64,000 nt of DNA from Chloroflexus aggregans DSM 9485 (GTDB taxonomy: Bacteria > Chloroflexota > Chloroflexia > Chloroflexales > Chloroflexaceae). Below the pieces are notes generated by a model. It saw only the letters and a program-made list of their open reading frames with translations, did not search any database and was not told where the DNA came from. Position 1 is the first letter of the stretch, and every line of letters begins with the position of its first letter. The stretch spans positions 3,361,353-3,425,352 of the forward strand of contig NC_011831.1 in the NCBI RefSeq assembly GCF_000021945.1, in the 5' to 3' direction. This document shows positions 35,714 through 44,806 of the stretch, one piece after another. The position numbers and the translations under genes are program-made.

Positions 35714-35987
35714 ACAATTGCCTCGTTTCGGGGTAGTGTCTCGGCAGTGATGGTACTCTTGTGCAATGTTGGCCCACGCGGAGGTGTCGTTTGCGGTACG
35801 AAGTAGTCACAAGGCCATCTACCGCACCTCGGCCACACGACACCGGATGTCGGTTGGATGCATTGCAAAGAACATTGCACAGTATTGCTTGGCTTGCTAT
35901 CAAGTATCATACCAGATTTGGTGCTGGATATGGTAATGATAGTTATTATCGTCAACTTGTAAAACGTTTTAGTGAACGAGTAGACGC
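35714..35987. other. Intergenic region between divergent genes
   Basis: No ORF of merit. It contains several ATTGC words (ATGCATTGCAAAGAACATTGCACAG near 35858-35882) and an AT-richer stretch just before the nrdJ promoter. I see no clear promoter for the minus-strand hydrolase. Confidence 0.5.
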
Positions 35988-36016
35988 TTGACCAATTCTA
36001 ATCGCTATGCTACACT
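35988..36016 (+). promoter_or_regulatory. Strong promoter of nrdJ
   Basis: TTGACC (35988-35993), 17 bases, TACACT (36011-36016), the latter preceded by TGC as an extended -10. It gives a leader of about 180 nt before the ATG at 36203. Confidence 0.7.
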
Positions 36017-36065
36017 AACAAAGCGTGCGAGAATACCAAGATATGCACCCTATAACCTGTCGTAC

Positions 36066-36081
36066 ACACTAGATGTAGTAC
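36066..36081 (+). promoter_or_regulatory. Possible NrdR-box-like site in nrdJ leader
   Basis: ACACTAGATGTAGTAC matches 12 of 16 positions of the NrdR box consensus (ACACwATATATwGwGT). It lies about 45 bases downstream of the predicted start. NrdR boxes usually come in pairs and no clear second copy is seen. Confidence 0.3.
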
Positions 36082-36202
36082 TGCTCTCTAGTGCGAGCTT
36101 CTCTGCGTTCTACTCAGTTACGAAAAACTCTTTACACTTTTGGTGTGCAATCACGGGTTCTCCGCATATCAGCGGTCTGTCCAGCAGAGGAGAATGCTAC
36201 CA

Positions 36203-38665
36203 ATGAAGAAGCACGATCTTGCACCCGCCCAGTTAACCGATATTGCCCGCACGGTGTTGAAAAAACGCTACCTTCTGAAAAACGAGCATGGCGATGTGAT
36301 CGAGACCCCGGAGACGATGTTTTGGCGGGTGGCCGAGACGATTGCCGCCGTCGATGCACGGTACGGTGCGTCGTCAGAACAGGTTGAAGAGCGGGCCGAG
36401 CGCTTTTACCACCTGATGACACAGGGGTATTTCGAGCCAAACAGCCCAACCCTGATGAACGCAGGTCGCCCACTTGGTCAATTGAGTGCCTGTTTCGTCT
36501 TGCCGATTGACGATAACCTTACCAGCATTTACGAGACACTCAAGCATCAGGCGCTCATCCACCAGAGCGGCGGCGGCACCGGCTTTAGCTTCTCGCGCTT
36601 ACGTCCACGCAACGACGTGGTGCGCAGTACTATGGGCGTGGCGAGCGGGCCGGTCAGCTTTATGGATGTCTATAACCATTCGACCGAGGCGATTAAGCAG
36701 GGTGGCACCCGCCGCGGCGCGAATATGGGTATTTTGCGCTGCGATCACCCCGATATTTTGGAGTTTATTACCTGCAAGCTCGATACGACCAAGATCACGA
36801 ACTTTAACATTTCGGTCGCGGTCACCGATGCCTTTATGCGCGCGGTCGATCGCGATGAGGAGTATGATCTGATCAATCCACGCACCGGCCAAGTCCATAT
36901 CGCCTCACGCGATGGGCTAAAGCATCCGCTGACCGGTGATGTACTGGTGCCACCCGGACAACCGATGCGGTTACGGGCGCGTATGGTCTTTGATCTGATC
37001 GTGCAGTGTGCCCACGCGACCGGTGAACCCGGCCTGTTCTTCATCGACCGTGCGAATGAGTACAATCCGGTCCCCCATCTCGGAGCGTATGAAGCGACCA
37101 ATCCGTGCGGTGAGCAGCCGTTGCTGGCCTACGATGTGTGTAACCTCGGCTCGATCAACTTGGGCAAATTTGTCACTGCCGATAAGACCATCGATTGGGA
37201 CTATTTGCGTGAGGTCGTCCACGAGAGTACCCGCTTCCTCGATAATGTGATCGACGCCAATCATTATCCACTCGAGCAAATCACACACCTGAGCCAGCGT
37301 ATCCGCCGCATCGGTCTCGGGGTGATGGGCTGGGCCGATATGCTGGTGCGGCTCGGTATTCCCTACAATTCACACGATGCGATTGAGCTGGCCCGTAAGG
37401 TGATGCATTTTATCGATGAAGAGAGCAAAGTGGCCTCCGAGCAGTTGGCCCGTGAGCGCGGCCCCTTCCCCGAATGGGAGTACAGCATTTGGGGGCCAGA
37501 CGCTACCTGTGCTCGTCGGTCCGATGGGTCGCGGATTCGTCCGCAGCGCCTGCTCCGTAACTGTAACGTGACGACGGTCGCTCCGACCGGTACGATCAGT
37601 ATTATCGCCGGTTGCTCGTCGGGTATCGAACCGCTGTTTGCGATTGCGTTCTGGCGGTATCAGGCCGATTCGCGTATGCTCGATATTAACCAGGATTTTG
37701 TGGCTCAGGCGAAACGTGAGGGATGGTATAGCCCTGAGCTGATGGAGCGCATTGCTGATACCGGTCATATTCATCACCCCGACGTGCCTGCTGAAGTGCA
37801 GCGCGTGTGGGTGACGGCCCACGACATCGCGCCTGAGTGGCATGTGCGGATGCAAGCGGCGTTTCAGGAATACACAGATAGCGCTATCTCCAAGACGATC
37901 AATTTTCCCCACGAAGCCACACCTGATCAGGTCCGTGAGGCTTATGAGTTGGCCTTCCGGCTTGGGTGTAAGGGGATTACCGTCTACCGTGATGGATCAC
38001 GCGAGAATCAGGTGTTGTCGACCGGTTCGACCGGTAAGAGTGAGAGTAAGCCGGCAGCACAATCGGCGACCACCACGCCGGTTGAACTTACGCCGCGTCC
38101 GGTACCGGCAGAGGGTTTACCCAGCCATTCCTTCCCGGTAGTTACCCCTCTTGGCAAGTTGCGTTTGTTCGTCACCGAGCTTGATGGTAAGCCGTTTGAG
38201 GTCTTTGCCATCATTGGACGGGCCGGTAGTGATGTCACCGCTTTCACCGAGGCGATCGGGCGGCTGATCTCGCTGGCCCTCCGCTGTGGTGTACCGGTGA
38301 AACTGATCGCCGAACAATTGCGTGGGATCGGCGGTTCGCGCTCGGCCGGCTTTGGCCCGGATCGGGTGCGCTCGGTGCCCGATGCGATCGGTAAGGTGCT
38401 GCTCGATCATTACGTGAAGGGGAATGGTAACGGGAATGGTAACGGTAACGGCTACTATAACGGCGACTACGCTGTTGGCAGTGAATACAGCAACGGTGTC
38501 GCCGAGCCACCCGCGCCGAAGCCGGAACCGGTCACACACCTGCACGTTACGCCGAGCCACGGCGCGATCGAGGCGGGTGAAATCTGCCCTGAATGCCAAA
38601 ATGCGACCCTCTTGAACGAAGAGGGGTGCCGTAAATGCCATTCGTGTGGCTATAGCGAATGCTAA
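36203..38665 (+). CDS. nrdJ: Adenosylcobalamin-dependent ribonucleotide reductase (class II)
   Basis: 820 residues. It reduces ribonucleotides to deoxyribonucleotides using adenosylcobalamin, so needs no oxygen. Visible are the N-terminal ERFYHLMTQGYFEPNSPTLMN, LSACFVLPIDDN (redox Cys), HQSGGGTGFSFSRLRP, NPCGEQPLLAYDVCNLGSIN (radical Cys and Glu), and VAPTGTISIIAGCSSGIEP. A TSCPD-type domain (about 660-735) follows. The tail has a GNGNGNGNGYYNG linker and ends in a zinc ribbon (CPECQ ... CRKCHSCGYSEC). No separate small subunit is needed. The ATG at 36203 has GAGGAG 11 bases upstream. Terminator at 38685. Confidence 0.97.
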   Translation: MKKHDLAPAQLTDIARTVLKKRYLLKNEHGDVIETPETMFWRVAETIAAVDARYGASSEQVEERAERFYHLMTQGYFEPNSPTLMNAGRPLGQLSACFVLPIDDNLTSIYETLKHQALIHQSGGGTGFSFSRLRPRNDVVRSTMGVASGPVSFMDVYNHSTEAIKQGGTRRGANMGILRCDHPDILEFITCKLDTTKITNFNISVAVTDAFMRAVDRDEEYDLINPRTGQVHIASRDGLKHPLTGDVLVPPGQPMRLRARMVFDLIVQCAHATGEPGLFFIDRANEYNPVPHLGAYEATNPCGEQPLLAYDVCNLGSINLGKFVTADKTIDWDYLREVVHESTRFLDNVIDANHYPLEQITHLSQRIRRIGLGVMGWADMLVRLGIPYNSHDAIELARKVMHFIDEESKVASEQLARERGPFPEWEYSIWGPDATCARRSDGSRIRPQRLLRNCNVTTVAPTGTISIIAGCSSGIEPLFAIAFWRYQADSRMLDINQDFVAQAKREGWYSPELMERIADTGHIHHPDVPAEVQRVWVTAHDIAPEWHVRMQAAFQEYTDSAISKTINFPHEATPDQVREAYELAFRLGCKGITVYRDGSRENQVLSTGSTGKSESKPAAQSATTTPVELTPRPVPAEGLPSHSFPVVTPLGKLRLFVTELDGKPFEVFAIIGRAGSDVTAFTEAIGRLISLALRCGVPVKLIAEQLRGIGGSRSAGFGPDRVRSVPDAIGKVLLDHYVKGNGNGNGNGNGYYNGDYAVGSEYSNGVAEPPAPKPEPVTHLHVTPSHGAIEAGEICPECQNATLLNEEGCRKCHSCGYSEC

Positions 38666-38684
38666 TGAGCGGATAAGCCTCGGC

Positions 38685-38713
38685 AGGGCCGCACACTCGT
38701 GCGGCCCTTTGCC
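38685..38713 (+). terminator. Rho-independent terminator after nrdJ
   Basis: AGGGCCGCAC (38685-38694), ACTC loop, GTGCGGCCCT (38699-38708), then TTTGCC. Perfect 10-bp stem. Confidence 0.85.
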
Positions 38714-38714
38714 A

Positions 38715-38743
38715 TTGACCGTAACGCGCCGCCTCGTTACAAT
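38715..38743 (+). promoter_or_regulatory. Promoter upstream of the 18-bp array and trpD
   Basis: TTGACC (38715-38720), 17 bases, TACAAT (38738-38743). It starts immediately after the nrdJ terminator and reads into the repeat array, so the array should form the 5' leader of the trpD message. Confidence 0.65.
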
Positions 38744-38808
38744 ACAAGCGGTGTCGTAGGTTTGCTCGGCAGTGCAATCCTGCCGATGCACTGCCGGGTG
38801 TGGAGGGC

Positions 38809-39204
38809 AGACGCGGTGCCGTGCGGAGACGCACTGCCGTGCGGAGACGCGGTGCCGTGCGGAGACGCACTGCCGTGCGGAGACGCACTGCCGTGCGGAG
38901 ACGCACTGCCGTGCGGAGACGCACTGCCGTGCGGAGACGCACTGCCGTGCGGAGACGCACTGCCGTGCGGAGACGCACTGCCGTGCGGAGACGCGGTGCC
39001 GTGCGGAGACGCACTGCCGTGCGGAGACGCGCTGCCGTGCGGAGACGCGGTGCCGTGCGGAGACGCGCTGTCGTGCGGAGACGCGGTGCCGTGCGGAGAC
39101 GCACTGCCGTGCGGAGACGCACTGCCGTGCGGAGACGCACTGCCGTGCGGAGACGCACTGCCGTGCGGAGACGCGCTGCCGTGCGGAGACGCACTGCCGT
39201 GCGT
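38809..39204 (+). repeat. 22 tandem copies of an 18-bp repeat in the trpD leader
   Basis: Units start every 18 bases from 38809 to 39187. Fourteen are AGACGCACTGCCGTGCGG, each able to fold as CGCAC-TGCC-GTGCG. Units 1, 3, 11, 14 and 16 have GCGGTG, and units 13, 15 and 21 GCGCTG, instead of GCACTG. Unit 15 also has TC for CC. All frames stay open because 18 is divisible by three. The frame of trpD continues through the array as a PCGDAL hexapeptide repeat. Confidence 0.97.
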
Positions 39205-39232
39205 CTGTACGGGGGGAGCGGGGAGTGAGCAG

Positions 39233-40255
39233 ATGAATATTCGCGAGGCGATTGCCGCGGTGGTGGCGCGGCGCGATCTCACGCAGGCCGAAGCGGCGAG
39301 CGTGATGGAAGAGATTATGAATGGGACGGCAACGCCTGCTCAGATCGCGGCTTTTCTTACGGCGTTGCATATCAAGGGTGAGACCGACGCTGAAATCGCC
39401 GGTATGGCGGCGGTGATGCGTGAGAAGGCGACCCATGTCTATTTCGACGGGCCGGTTATCGATACCTGCGGTACCGGTGGTGATGGTGCGCATACGTTTA
39501 ACATCAGCACTACCGCTGCATTTGTCGCTGCCGGTGCCGGTTTGACGGTGGCGAAGCACGGGAATCGGGCGATGTCGAGTGTGTGTGGGAGTGCCGATGT
39601 CCTGGAAGGCCTGGGCGTTCAGATTGAACTTGACGCTGAAGGTGTTGCCCGTTGTTTACGTGATGCCGGCATCGGCTTTATGTTCGCACCCAAGTTTCAT
39701 CCGGCGATGCGTTTTGCCGGGCCGGTGCGGCGCGAGATTGGTATTCGCACCGTGTTTAACATTCTCGGCCCGCTGACCAACCCGGCACGAGCACGTTATC
39801 AGGTATTGGGAGTGGCGAGCGCGGCGCTGGCCGAAAAGCTGGCTAACGCCCTCAGCCGGCTCGACACCGTCCATGCGCTGGTCGTGCATGGCGACGGCGG
39901 GGTTGATGAATTGACCCTCTCCGGTCCAAACCTGATCTTCGAGGTACGGGCCGGGCATGCGCTGCGTCAAATGATAGTTGCTCCTGAAGATGTTGGCCTG
40001 GAACGGGCTCCACGTGAAGCATTGCGGGGGGGTGATGTTGCCTACAATGTGGCATTGGTACGCGCCATCCTTAGTGGTGAAGATCGTGGGCCGCGGCGCG
40101 ATGTCGTCTTGTTGAATGCGGCTGCTGCTCTCGTTGCCGGTGATGTGGCGCCGGATCTGGCGACCGGGGTTAAGATGGCGCGTGCGAGTATTGATAGTGG
40201 ACGTGCGCTCGAACGGCTGCATCGGATGATCGCGGTGAGTCGGGGTGAGGCGTAA
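39233..40255 (+). CDS. trpD: Anthranilate phosphoribosyltransferase
   Basis: 340 residues, normal length, transferring phosphoribose to anthranilate in tryptophan synthesis. Key motifs are DTCGTGGDGAHTFNIST (PRPP loop), KHGNRAMSSVCGSADVLE (Mg/anthranilate), and FAPKFHPAMR (substrate). The ATG at 39233 is preferred because it matches family N-termini (MNIREAIAAVV) and has GGGGAG upstream. The same frame is open 5' through the 18-bp repeats, so an extended product cannot be excluded. The channel-like gene follows after 6 bases. Confidence 0.95.
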   Translation: MNIREAIAAVVARRDLTQAEAASVMEEIMNGTATPAQIAAFLTALHIKGETDAEIAGMAAVMREKATHVYFDGPVIDTCGTGGDGAHTFNISTTAAFVAAGAGLTVAKHGNRAMSSVCGSADVLEGLGVQIELDAEGVARCLRDAGIGFMFAPKFHPAMRFAGPVRREIGIRTVFNILGPLTNPARARYQVLGVASAALAEKLANALSRLDTVHALVVHGDGGVDELTLSGPNLIFEVRAGHALRQMIVAPEDVGLERAPREALRGGDVAYNVALVRAILSGEDRGPRRDVVLLNAAAALVAGDVAPDLATGVKMARASIDSGRALERLHRMIAVSRGEA

Positions 40256-40261
40256 TCTGCT

Positions 40262-41959
40262 ATGGCTCAAGATATACGCCTTACCCGGCTGAAACGGCGA
40301 CGTTTCGCTCTTTGGCGCTTAATCATAGCTAACATCATCGATGACGTGCGCATTGTGCGCGAAGCCTGGTTCCCGGTGAGCGCATTAGTGCTGGTGCTCG
40401 GTAGTTGTACGCTCTACCTGCGCTGGTTTTATTTACCTGACTACTGTGATTGTCAGCCGGATACTGCGTTTGCTCTGTTTGAAACGCTCAAGTTGTTGTT
40501 GTTTCAGACCGATCTCTCACTGCCGGACGAGATTATTGGACGGACACTCTTCTTTCTGACCCCGCTGCTTGGTCTCTTCTTTCTATTGCAAAGTGCGGTT
40601 GATGTAGGTCGGTTGCTGGTCGATAAGCGGACCCGGCCAGAGCATTGGCAAGCAGCTCTGGCGGCTACGTATCGCGGACACATGATCGTCTGTGGTCTAG
40701 GACGGGTTGGCTACCGTGCCGTGTTGCAACTGCTCGATTGTCGACGCGAGGTGGTGGCGATTGAGGCTAATCCGGCCTGCGAGTTTATTCCGACACTGAT
40801 CAGCTTGGGTGTGCCGGTGATCTACGGTGATGCCCGCGATCCGGCAGTGTTGACCCGAGCTGGTTTGCGGCGGGCACAAGGACTGATTGCCACAATTGAC
40901 GATGACCTCAAGAATGTGGAGATTGCTTTATCCGCTCGTCGGATCCGCCCTGAATTGCCAACAGTCCAACGGATCTTCAGCCGTGCCCTCGATGCCCGGA
41001 TCGAGCGCACGTTTGGCCGCAATTCGGCCTTCAGCCCGGCAGCACTGGCTGCACCAACCTTCGCTGCCGCGCTGATGAGCACGACGGTGCGTTACGTGCT
41101 TGATCTGCCGGCTGGGTTGCTTGGGGTAGCGTATCTTACCGTGAGCGATGATAGTCCGCTGATCGGGCCGGTGGCCGCGATGGAGCAACGGTTTGGAGTA
41201 CGGCGCTTGCCCGGTCCTAATGCGCAGTTCGACATTGTGCCCAGTGAAGAAGTGGTGTTAGTGGGTTCGTTGCCGGCACTCGAAGCTGTGCATTTGGCGA
41301 ATCGCCCGCAACCGGTGTGGCGTAATGGTGGCTTGATTGTGTGTGGGTTGGGTAAAGTGGGAACGCAAGTGGTCCGATTGTTGATCCGGCGCGAGCCATG
41401 TCCATCGCTCACCGTCATTTGCACGGTGGAGACGCCCCAACGCTATATCGAAGTCTTGACCGCGCAGGGTGTGCGTGTCTTGCGCGGTGATGCGCGTGAC
41501 CCAGAATTGTTGCGGGAAGCCGGTATCGAGCATGCATCGGCCCTGGCCGCTCTCTATAGCGATGACCTGCTGAACCTACAGATTGGGTTGGCTGTGCGGA
41601 GTATGTACCCCGATGTACACCTTGTCTTGCGCGTCTTTAGCGATGTGTTGGCCGACCGCTTAGCCGATCTGTTTGGGATTCACACGGCCTTCAGTACTTC
41701 GGCACTGGCTGCACCGAGCCTGGTTGCCGCAGCGCTGTTGCCGGATGTCGAAGCGGCTTTCGATGTCGGCGATCAACTGTTGGTGGTGCGTCGCCAGGTT
41801 ATTATCGATCGGCGGGTTGGTCAGACGGTCGCCGAACTACGAGCCGCCGGTCAGTTGCCGCTGAGCGTCCGCCGCAATGGCGATTTGCAATGGCTACCAC
41901 CCGATCAATTCGTGATCGAGTGTGGTGATGAGTTAGAGGTACTTACGTATTTGACGTAA
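40262..41959 (+). CDS. Double-RCK (TrkA-N) membrane protein with atypical pore region
   Basis: 565 residues. Two or three hydrophobic helices (about 37-56, 96-116) bracket a short loop LLLFQTDLSLPDE where a K+ channel would have TVGYG. Two Rossmann RCK domains follow, HMIVCGLGRVGYRAVLQLL (about 140 on) and GLIVCGLGKVGTQVVRLLI (about 358 on), each with a GxGxxG and a following RCK_C-like part. It resembles Kch/MthK-type channels in layout but lacks the selectivity filter. Transcribed with trpD. Confidence 0.85.
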   Translation: MAQDIRLTRLKRRRFALWRLIIANIIDDVRIVREAWFPVSALVLVLGSCTLYLRWFYLPDYCDCQPDTAFALFETLKLLLFQTDLSLPDEIIGRTLFFLTPLLGLFFLLQSAVDVGRLLVDKRTRPEHWQAALAATYRGHMIVCGLGRVGYRAVLQLLDCRREVVAIEANPACEFIPTLISLGVPVIYGDARDPAVLTRAGLRRAQGLIATIDDDLKNVEIALSARRIRPELPTVQRIFSRALDARIERTFGRNSAFSPAALAAPTFAAALMSTTVRYVLDLPAGLLGVAYLTVSDDSPLIGPVAAMEQRFGVRRLPGPNAQFDIVPSEEVVLVGSLPALEAVHLANRPQPVWRNGGLIVCGLGKVGTQVVRLLIRREPCPSLTVICTVETPQRYIEVLTAQGVRVLRGDARDPELLREAGIEHASALAALYSDDLLNLQIGLAVRSMYPDVHLVLRVFSDVLADRLADLFGIHTAFSTSALAAPSLVAAALLPDVEAAFDVGDQLLVVRRQVIIDRRVGQTVAELRAAGQLPLSVRRNGDLQWLPPDQFVIECGDELEVLTYLT

Positions 41960-41961
41960 GA

Positions 41962-43572
41962 TTAGCGTGTAAAGACTACCTTACCCCCGACCATCGTCAG
42001 CATCACCTGCGCTGTTGCTATTTGATCGGGCGGACCGACCGTGATGTCACGATCGAGCAAAATCACGTCGGCCAGGTAGCCGGCATCGAGATGACCCAAT
42101 TCGTGCTCGCGGAAGCCGGCGTAAGCGGCCCATGTGGTGTATCCGGCCAACGCCTCGGCCATCGTCAACCGCTGATCGGGAAAATCGCTCTCCGGCGAAC
42201 TAAAATCGAGTTTCCCGCGTGTGCAAGCTACCTGCATCCCCCGTAGTGGATTGGGATCGGCTACCGGCCAGTCGCTACCCAAAGCCATTCGTGCTCCGGC
42301 CCGCAACAGGTCTCGCCATGGGAAGCCATACCGCAAGCGTTGCCTTCCTACCAACCGCCACCACGGGTTTGCTTGATCTATCCCGAAATCGACATGCACC
42401 GGCTGGACCGAAGCGATAACACCGAGGGCAGCAAAGCGCGGGAGATCGGCCGGATCGACGATTTCGGCATGTTCGACCAGATGGCGCGCATCGCGTCGAC
42501 CGTTGGTACGTTGGGCAGCGGCGAACGCATCGAGGGTCTGGCGCACGCCGCCATCACCGATAGCGTGGACACAGACTTGCAGTCCGGCAGCGTCGGCGCG
42601 GGTGATCAGATCGACAAACTCAACCGGATCGTAATTTGCTACGCCACACTCGCCGCTGCCATCGGCGTAGGGCGCGAGCATCAACGCTGTCTTCGCTTCG
42701 ACTACGCCGTCAACGAACAGTTTAACCGCATCGGTTTGGATAAAGGGGTGGGGATGCCGGCGGGCATCGGCAGCCCACATCGTAATCCGGTGTGGGTCGG
42801 TCCCCGGTGATACCGAGAGCGGTAAACGGATACGGAGGGTTAATTCACCCGCAGCCGCCAATTCACGGTAGCGAGCGCGCTGCGCTTCGTCGCCGTCCAT
42901 GTTGTGGACGCAGGTCAACCCCAGCGCTGCCAGCTCGCGCAGCGCGCGGCGCAGCAAGTCACGCAGCTCGGCTTCGGTTGGCGGCGGGATGCAACGCCGC
43001 ACCAGATCCATCGCCGGCGCTTCACGCAACTCGCCGCTAGCCAACCCATCTGCACCTAGCACCACAGTGCTCAACGGATTACCCGTTTCAGCGCCGTTTA
43101 AAATACCCGCGATCTGCAAAGCAGCGGTATTGGCCCACGCTGTATGCCCGTCGAACGCAGTCAACAACACAGGCCGGTCGGGAACGACAGCATCGAGGAG
43201 ACGCCGATCGGGCAGTTGATCGGGGCTAAACAGACGATAACGCCAGCCCCGCCCGATCAGCCATGGTAGATGTGGATTGGCAGCAGCATAGGCAGCCAGC
43301 CGGGCTTGCAGATCGGCGACGCTCTGGGCATCTTCGAGCCGCAGCACCCCCAATGCGCGCGCGCCATTGTGCAAATGGAAGTGGCAGTCGGTCAAGCCGG
43401 GCAGGGCCAGCATCCCGCTGCCATCGATCACCCGCGTCGCCGTCGATTGCCACGACGACGCATCGCGGTCGGGGCCAACCCAAACGATGCGCTCGCCGCT
43501 GATGGCGATTGCATACCGCCCGATTTGCCCGGCCAAGCTAACATTTCGCAGCAGCACATTGATTGGCGGCAT
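41962..43572 (-). CDS. Amidohydrolase, YtcJ-like
   Basis: 536 residues. N-terminal beta-sandwich segment (VLLRNVSLAGQ, RVIDGSGMLALPGLTDCHFHLH with the HxH metal motif), central TIM barrel with TAVKLFVDGVVEAKTALM, VCVHAIGDGGVRQTLDAF and VEHAEIV, SDWPVADPNPL (metal Asp), and a C-terminal GYLADVILLDRD. Members of this family hydrolyse N-acyl or cyclic amides; the natural substrate is mostly unknown. The start at 43572 is chosen from family alignment (MPPINVLLRNV). Converges with the RCK gene two bases away. Confidence 0.9.
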   Translation of the reverse strand: MPPINVLLRNVSLAGQIGRYAIAISGERIVWVGPDRDASSWQSTATRVIDGSGMLALPGLTDCHFHLHNGARALGVLRLEDAQSVADLQARLAAYAAANPHLPWLIGRGWRYRLFSPDQLPDRRLLDAVVPDRPVLLTAFDGHTAWANTAALQIAGILNGAETGNPLSTVVLGADGLASGELREAPAMDLVRRCIPPPTEAELRDLLRRALRELAALGLTCVHNMDGDEAQRARYRELAAAGELTLRIRLPLSVSPGTDPHRITMWAADARRHPHPFIQTDAVKLFVDGVVEAKTALMLAPYADGSGECGVANYDPVEFVDLITRADAAGLQVCVHAIGDGGVRQTLDAFAAAQRTNGRRDARHLVEHAEIVDPADLPRFAALGVIASVQPVHVDFGIDQANPWWRLVGRQRLRYGFPWRDLLRAGARMALGSDWPVADPNPLRGMQVACTRGKLDFSSPESDFPDQRLTMAEALAGYTTWAAYAGFREHELGHLDAGYLADVILLDRDITVGPPDQIATAQVMLTMVGGKVVFTR

Positions 43573-43680
43573 ACGATTAAGCAGGACGGGTGCAGCGCGC
43601 TGCGCCCCTCGCTCTCTCCTCATCAATCACCGGTACGGGCAGAGCCGTGCTCTGCCCCGCAGGGGGCTGCGCCCCGGCTA

Positions 43681-44613
43681 TTACCGCACCAAACTCAACA
43701 ACACACTCAACGTCACCAAACTGGCAAACGACGACACCACCACCGTGCTCACCACCAACTGCGGGCGCGTATCAAACTCAATCGCCAAAATGGTCGTATT
43801 CACCGCAGTCGGCATCCCGGCCATCATCACCCCCACCCCTAACGCAATGCCGTCCATACCGAGCAAACGGGCGAGGCCAAAAGCAAGGATCGGCGACACA
43901 ATCAGCCGGATTGCAGTAGCAAACGCGACCATTGCCGGCTGTACAATCGGCGCGCCGGCCCCCAATTGCACGCCGAGGATGAGCAGCATCACCGGCAGCG
44001 CCGCCTCGCTGAGTAGCGCCACCCCCTCAAATAAGCTGCGCGCAATGCCAGTAGCTTCAGCCGGATGAAACCCGATCCCACGCAACGCCAATGCGCCGGC
44101 TACGGCGTAAATCTGCGGCATATGAGTGAGACGGTCGAACACCTGCCGCCATGCCTGTTTACCGCCGCCAGCCGCGCCGGCAGCCGCCACCCCAACCCCT
44201 AGTGTCTGCGCCATAATGGACTGCATGATAAAGTAAAACACCCCTAACGTAAAGCCAGCCTCGCCAAAGGCAAACCGCGACGCCGGCAAGCCGTAGTTGC
44301 CCGAATTCATAAACATACTGGTCAGCAACAGTGCCGTCACCTCTTTGCCGCGCAGCCGCAACGCCAATGCACCCAGCCAGACCGTCAGCGCCATCAGCGC
44401 CAGCACTCCTACCGAAAAAAAGAGCATGCGCCCTGCGTCTGGTCCGCTTAAGTCGGCCCGCACCAACGCGACAAAGATCAGCGCCGGGCTTAGGCCGTAA
44501 ATCATCAGCCGGTTGAGCGTCACCAGATCAAGCGGCAAAGCCCGGCGTAACGCAAACCCCGCTGCCGCCACCACCGCAATCGGCAAGAGCACTTCAATCA
44601 GAACCGCAATCAT
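43681..44613 (-). CDS. AEC-family transporter
   Basis: 310 residues with about ten hydrophobic helices in two halves, as in auxin-efflux-carrier-type proteins (YfdV/MleP-like). NRLMIYGLSPALIFVALV and SMFMNSGNYGLPASRFAFG are typical crossover segments. Substrates in relatives are small organic anions. The ATG at 44613 has GAGG upstream, and a minus-strand extended -10 (TGCTATGAT, 44648-44656) fits. Tandem with the amidohydrolase, 108 bases apart. Confidence 0.9.
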   Translation of the reverse strand: MIAVLIEVLLPIAVVAAAGFALRRALPLDLVTLNRLMIYGLSPALIFVALVRADLSGPDAGRMLFFSVGVLALMALTVWLGALALRLRGKEVTALLLTSMFMNSGNYGLPASRFAFGEAGFTLGVFYFIMQSIMAQTLGVGVAAAGAAGGGKQAWRQVFDRLTHMPQIYAVAGALALRGIGFHPAEATGIARSLFEGVALLSEAALPVMLLILGVQLGAGAPIVQPAMVAFATAIRLIVSPILAFGLARLLGMDGIALGVGVMMAGMPTAVNTTILAIEFDTRPQLVVSTVVVSSFASLVTLSVLLSLVR

Positions 44614-44647
44614 CACAACCTCGGCGCCAATACTTTACAAGTCAACT

Positions 44648-44656
44648 ATCATAGCA
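44648..44656 (-). promoter_or_regulatory. Extended -10 promoter of the AEC transporter gene
   Basis: TGCTATGAT on the minus strand, 34 bases upstream of the ATG at 44613. No clear -35. Confidence 0.4.
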
Positions 44657-44806
44657 CAGGTCATTACTCATGTTTCAACCCCTGTAACTGAAGGGGATAT
44701 CACATTAGGACTAATTTCTCTGTGGTAATACTAGGGGTGTATGATAGAGTTCAGTACAGAACAGGTAGCGATAAAGTAAGCCACTTTTTTGTAGAGGGGT
44801 GAAGTT

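Noticed and set aside
36017-36202. Cobalamin riboswitch before nrdJ
   Set aside because: No B12-box-like sequence or the needed set of stems could be found by eye.
38786-39232. TrpD translated from an ATG before the repeats
   Set aside because: No ribosome site is present there, and family N-termini start at 39233; it is kept only as a possibility in the trpD entry.
38117-39559. Long minus-strand frames across the 18-bp array
   Set aside because: They exist only because an 18-bp repeat without stops stays open in every frame. Their products are pure repeat and they also run antisense into nrdJ and trpD.
43270-44068. Plus-strand frames opposite the amidohydrolase and AEC genes
   Set aside because: Arg/Ser/Pro-rich composition typical of antisense frames in GC-rich genes; the minus-strand proteins are clear family members.
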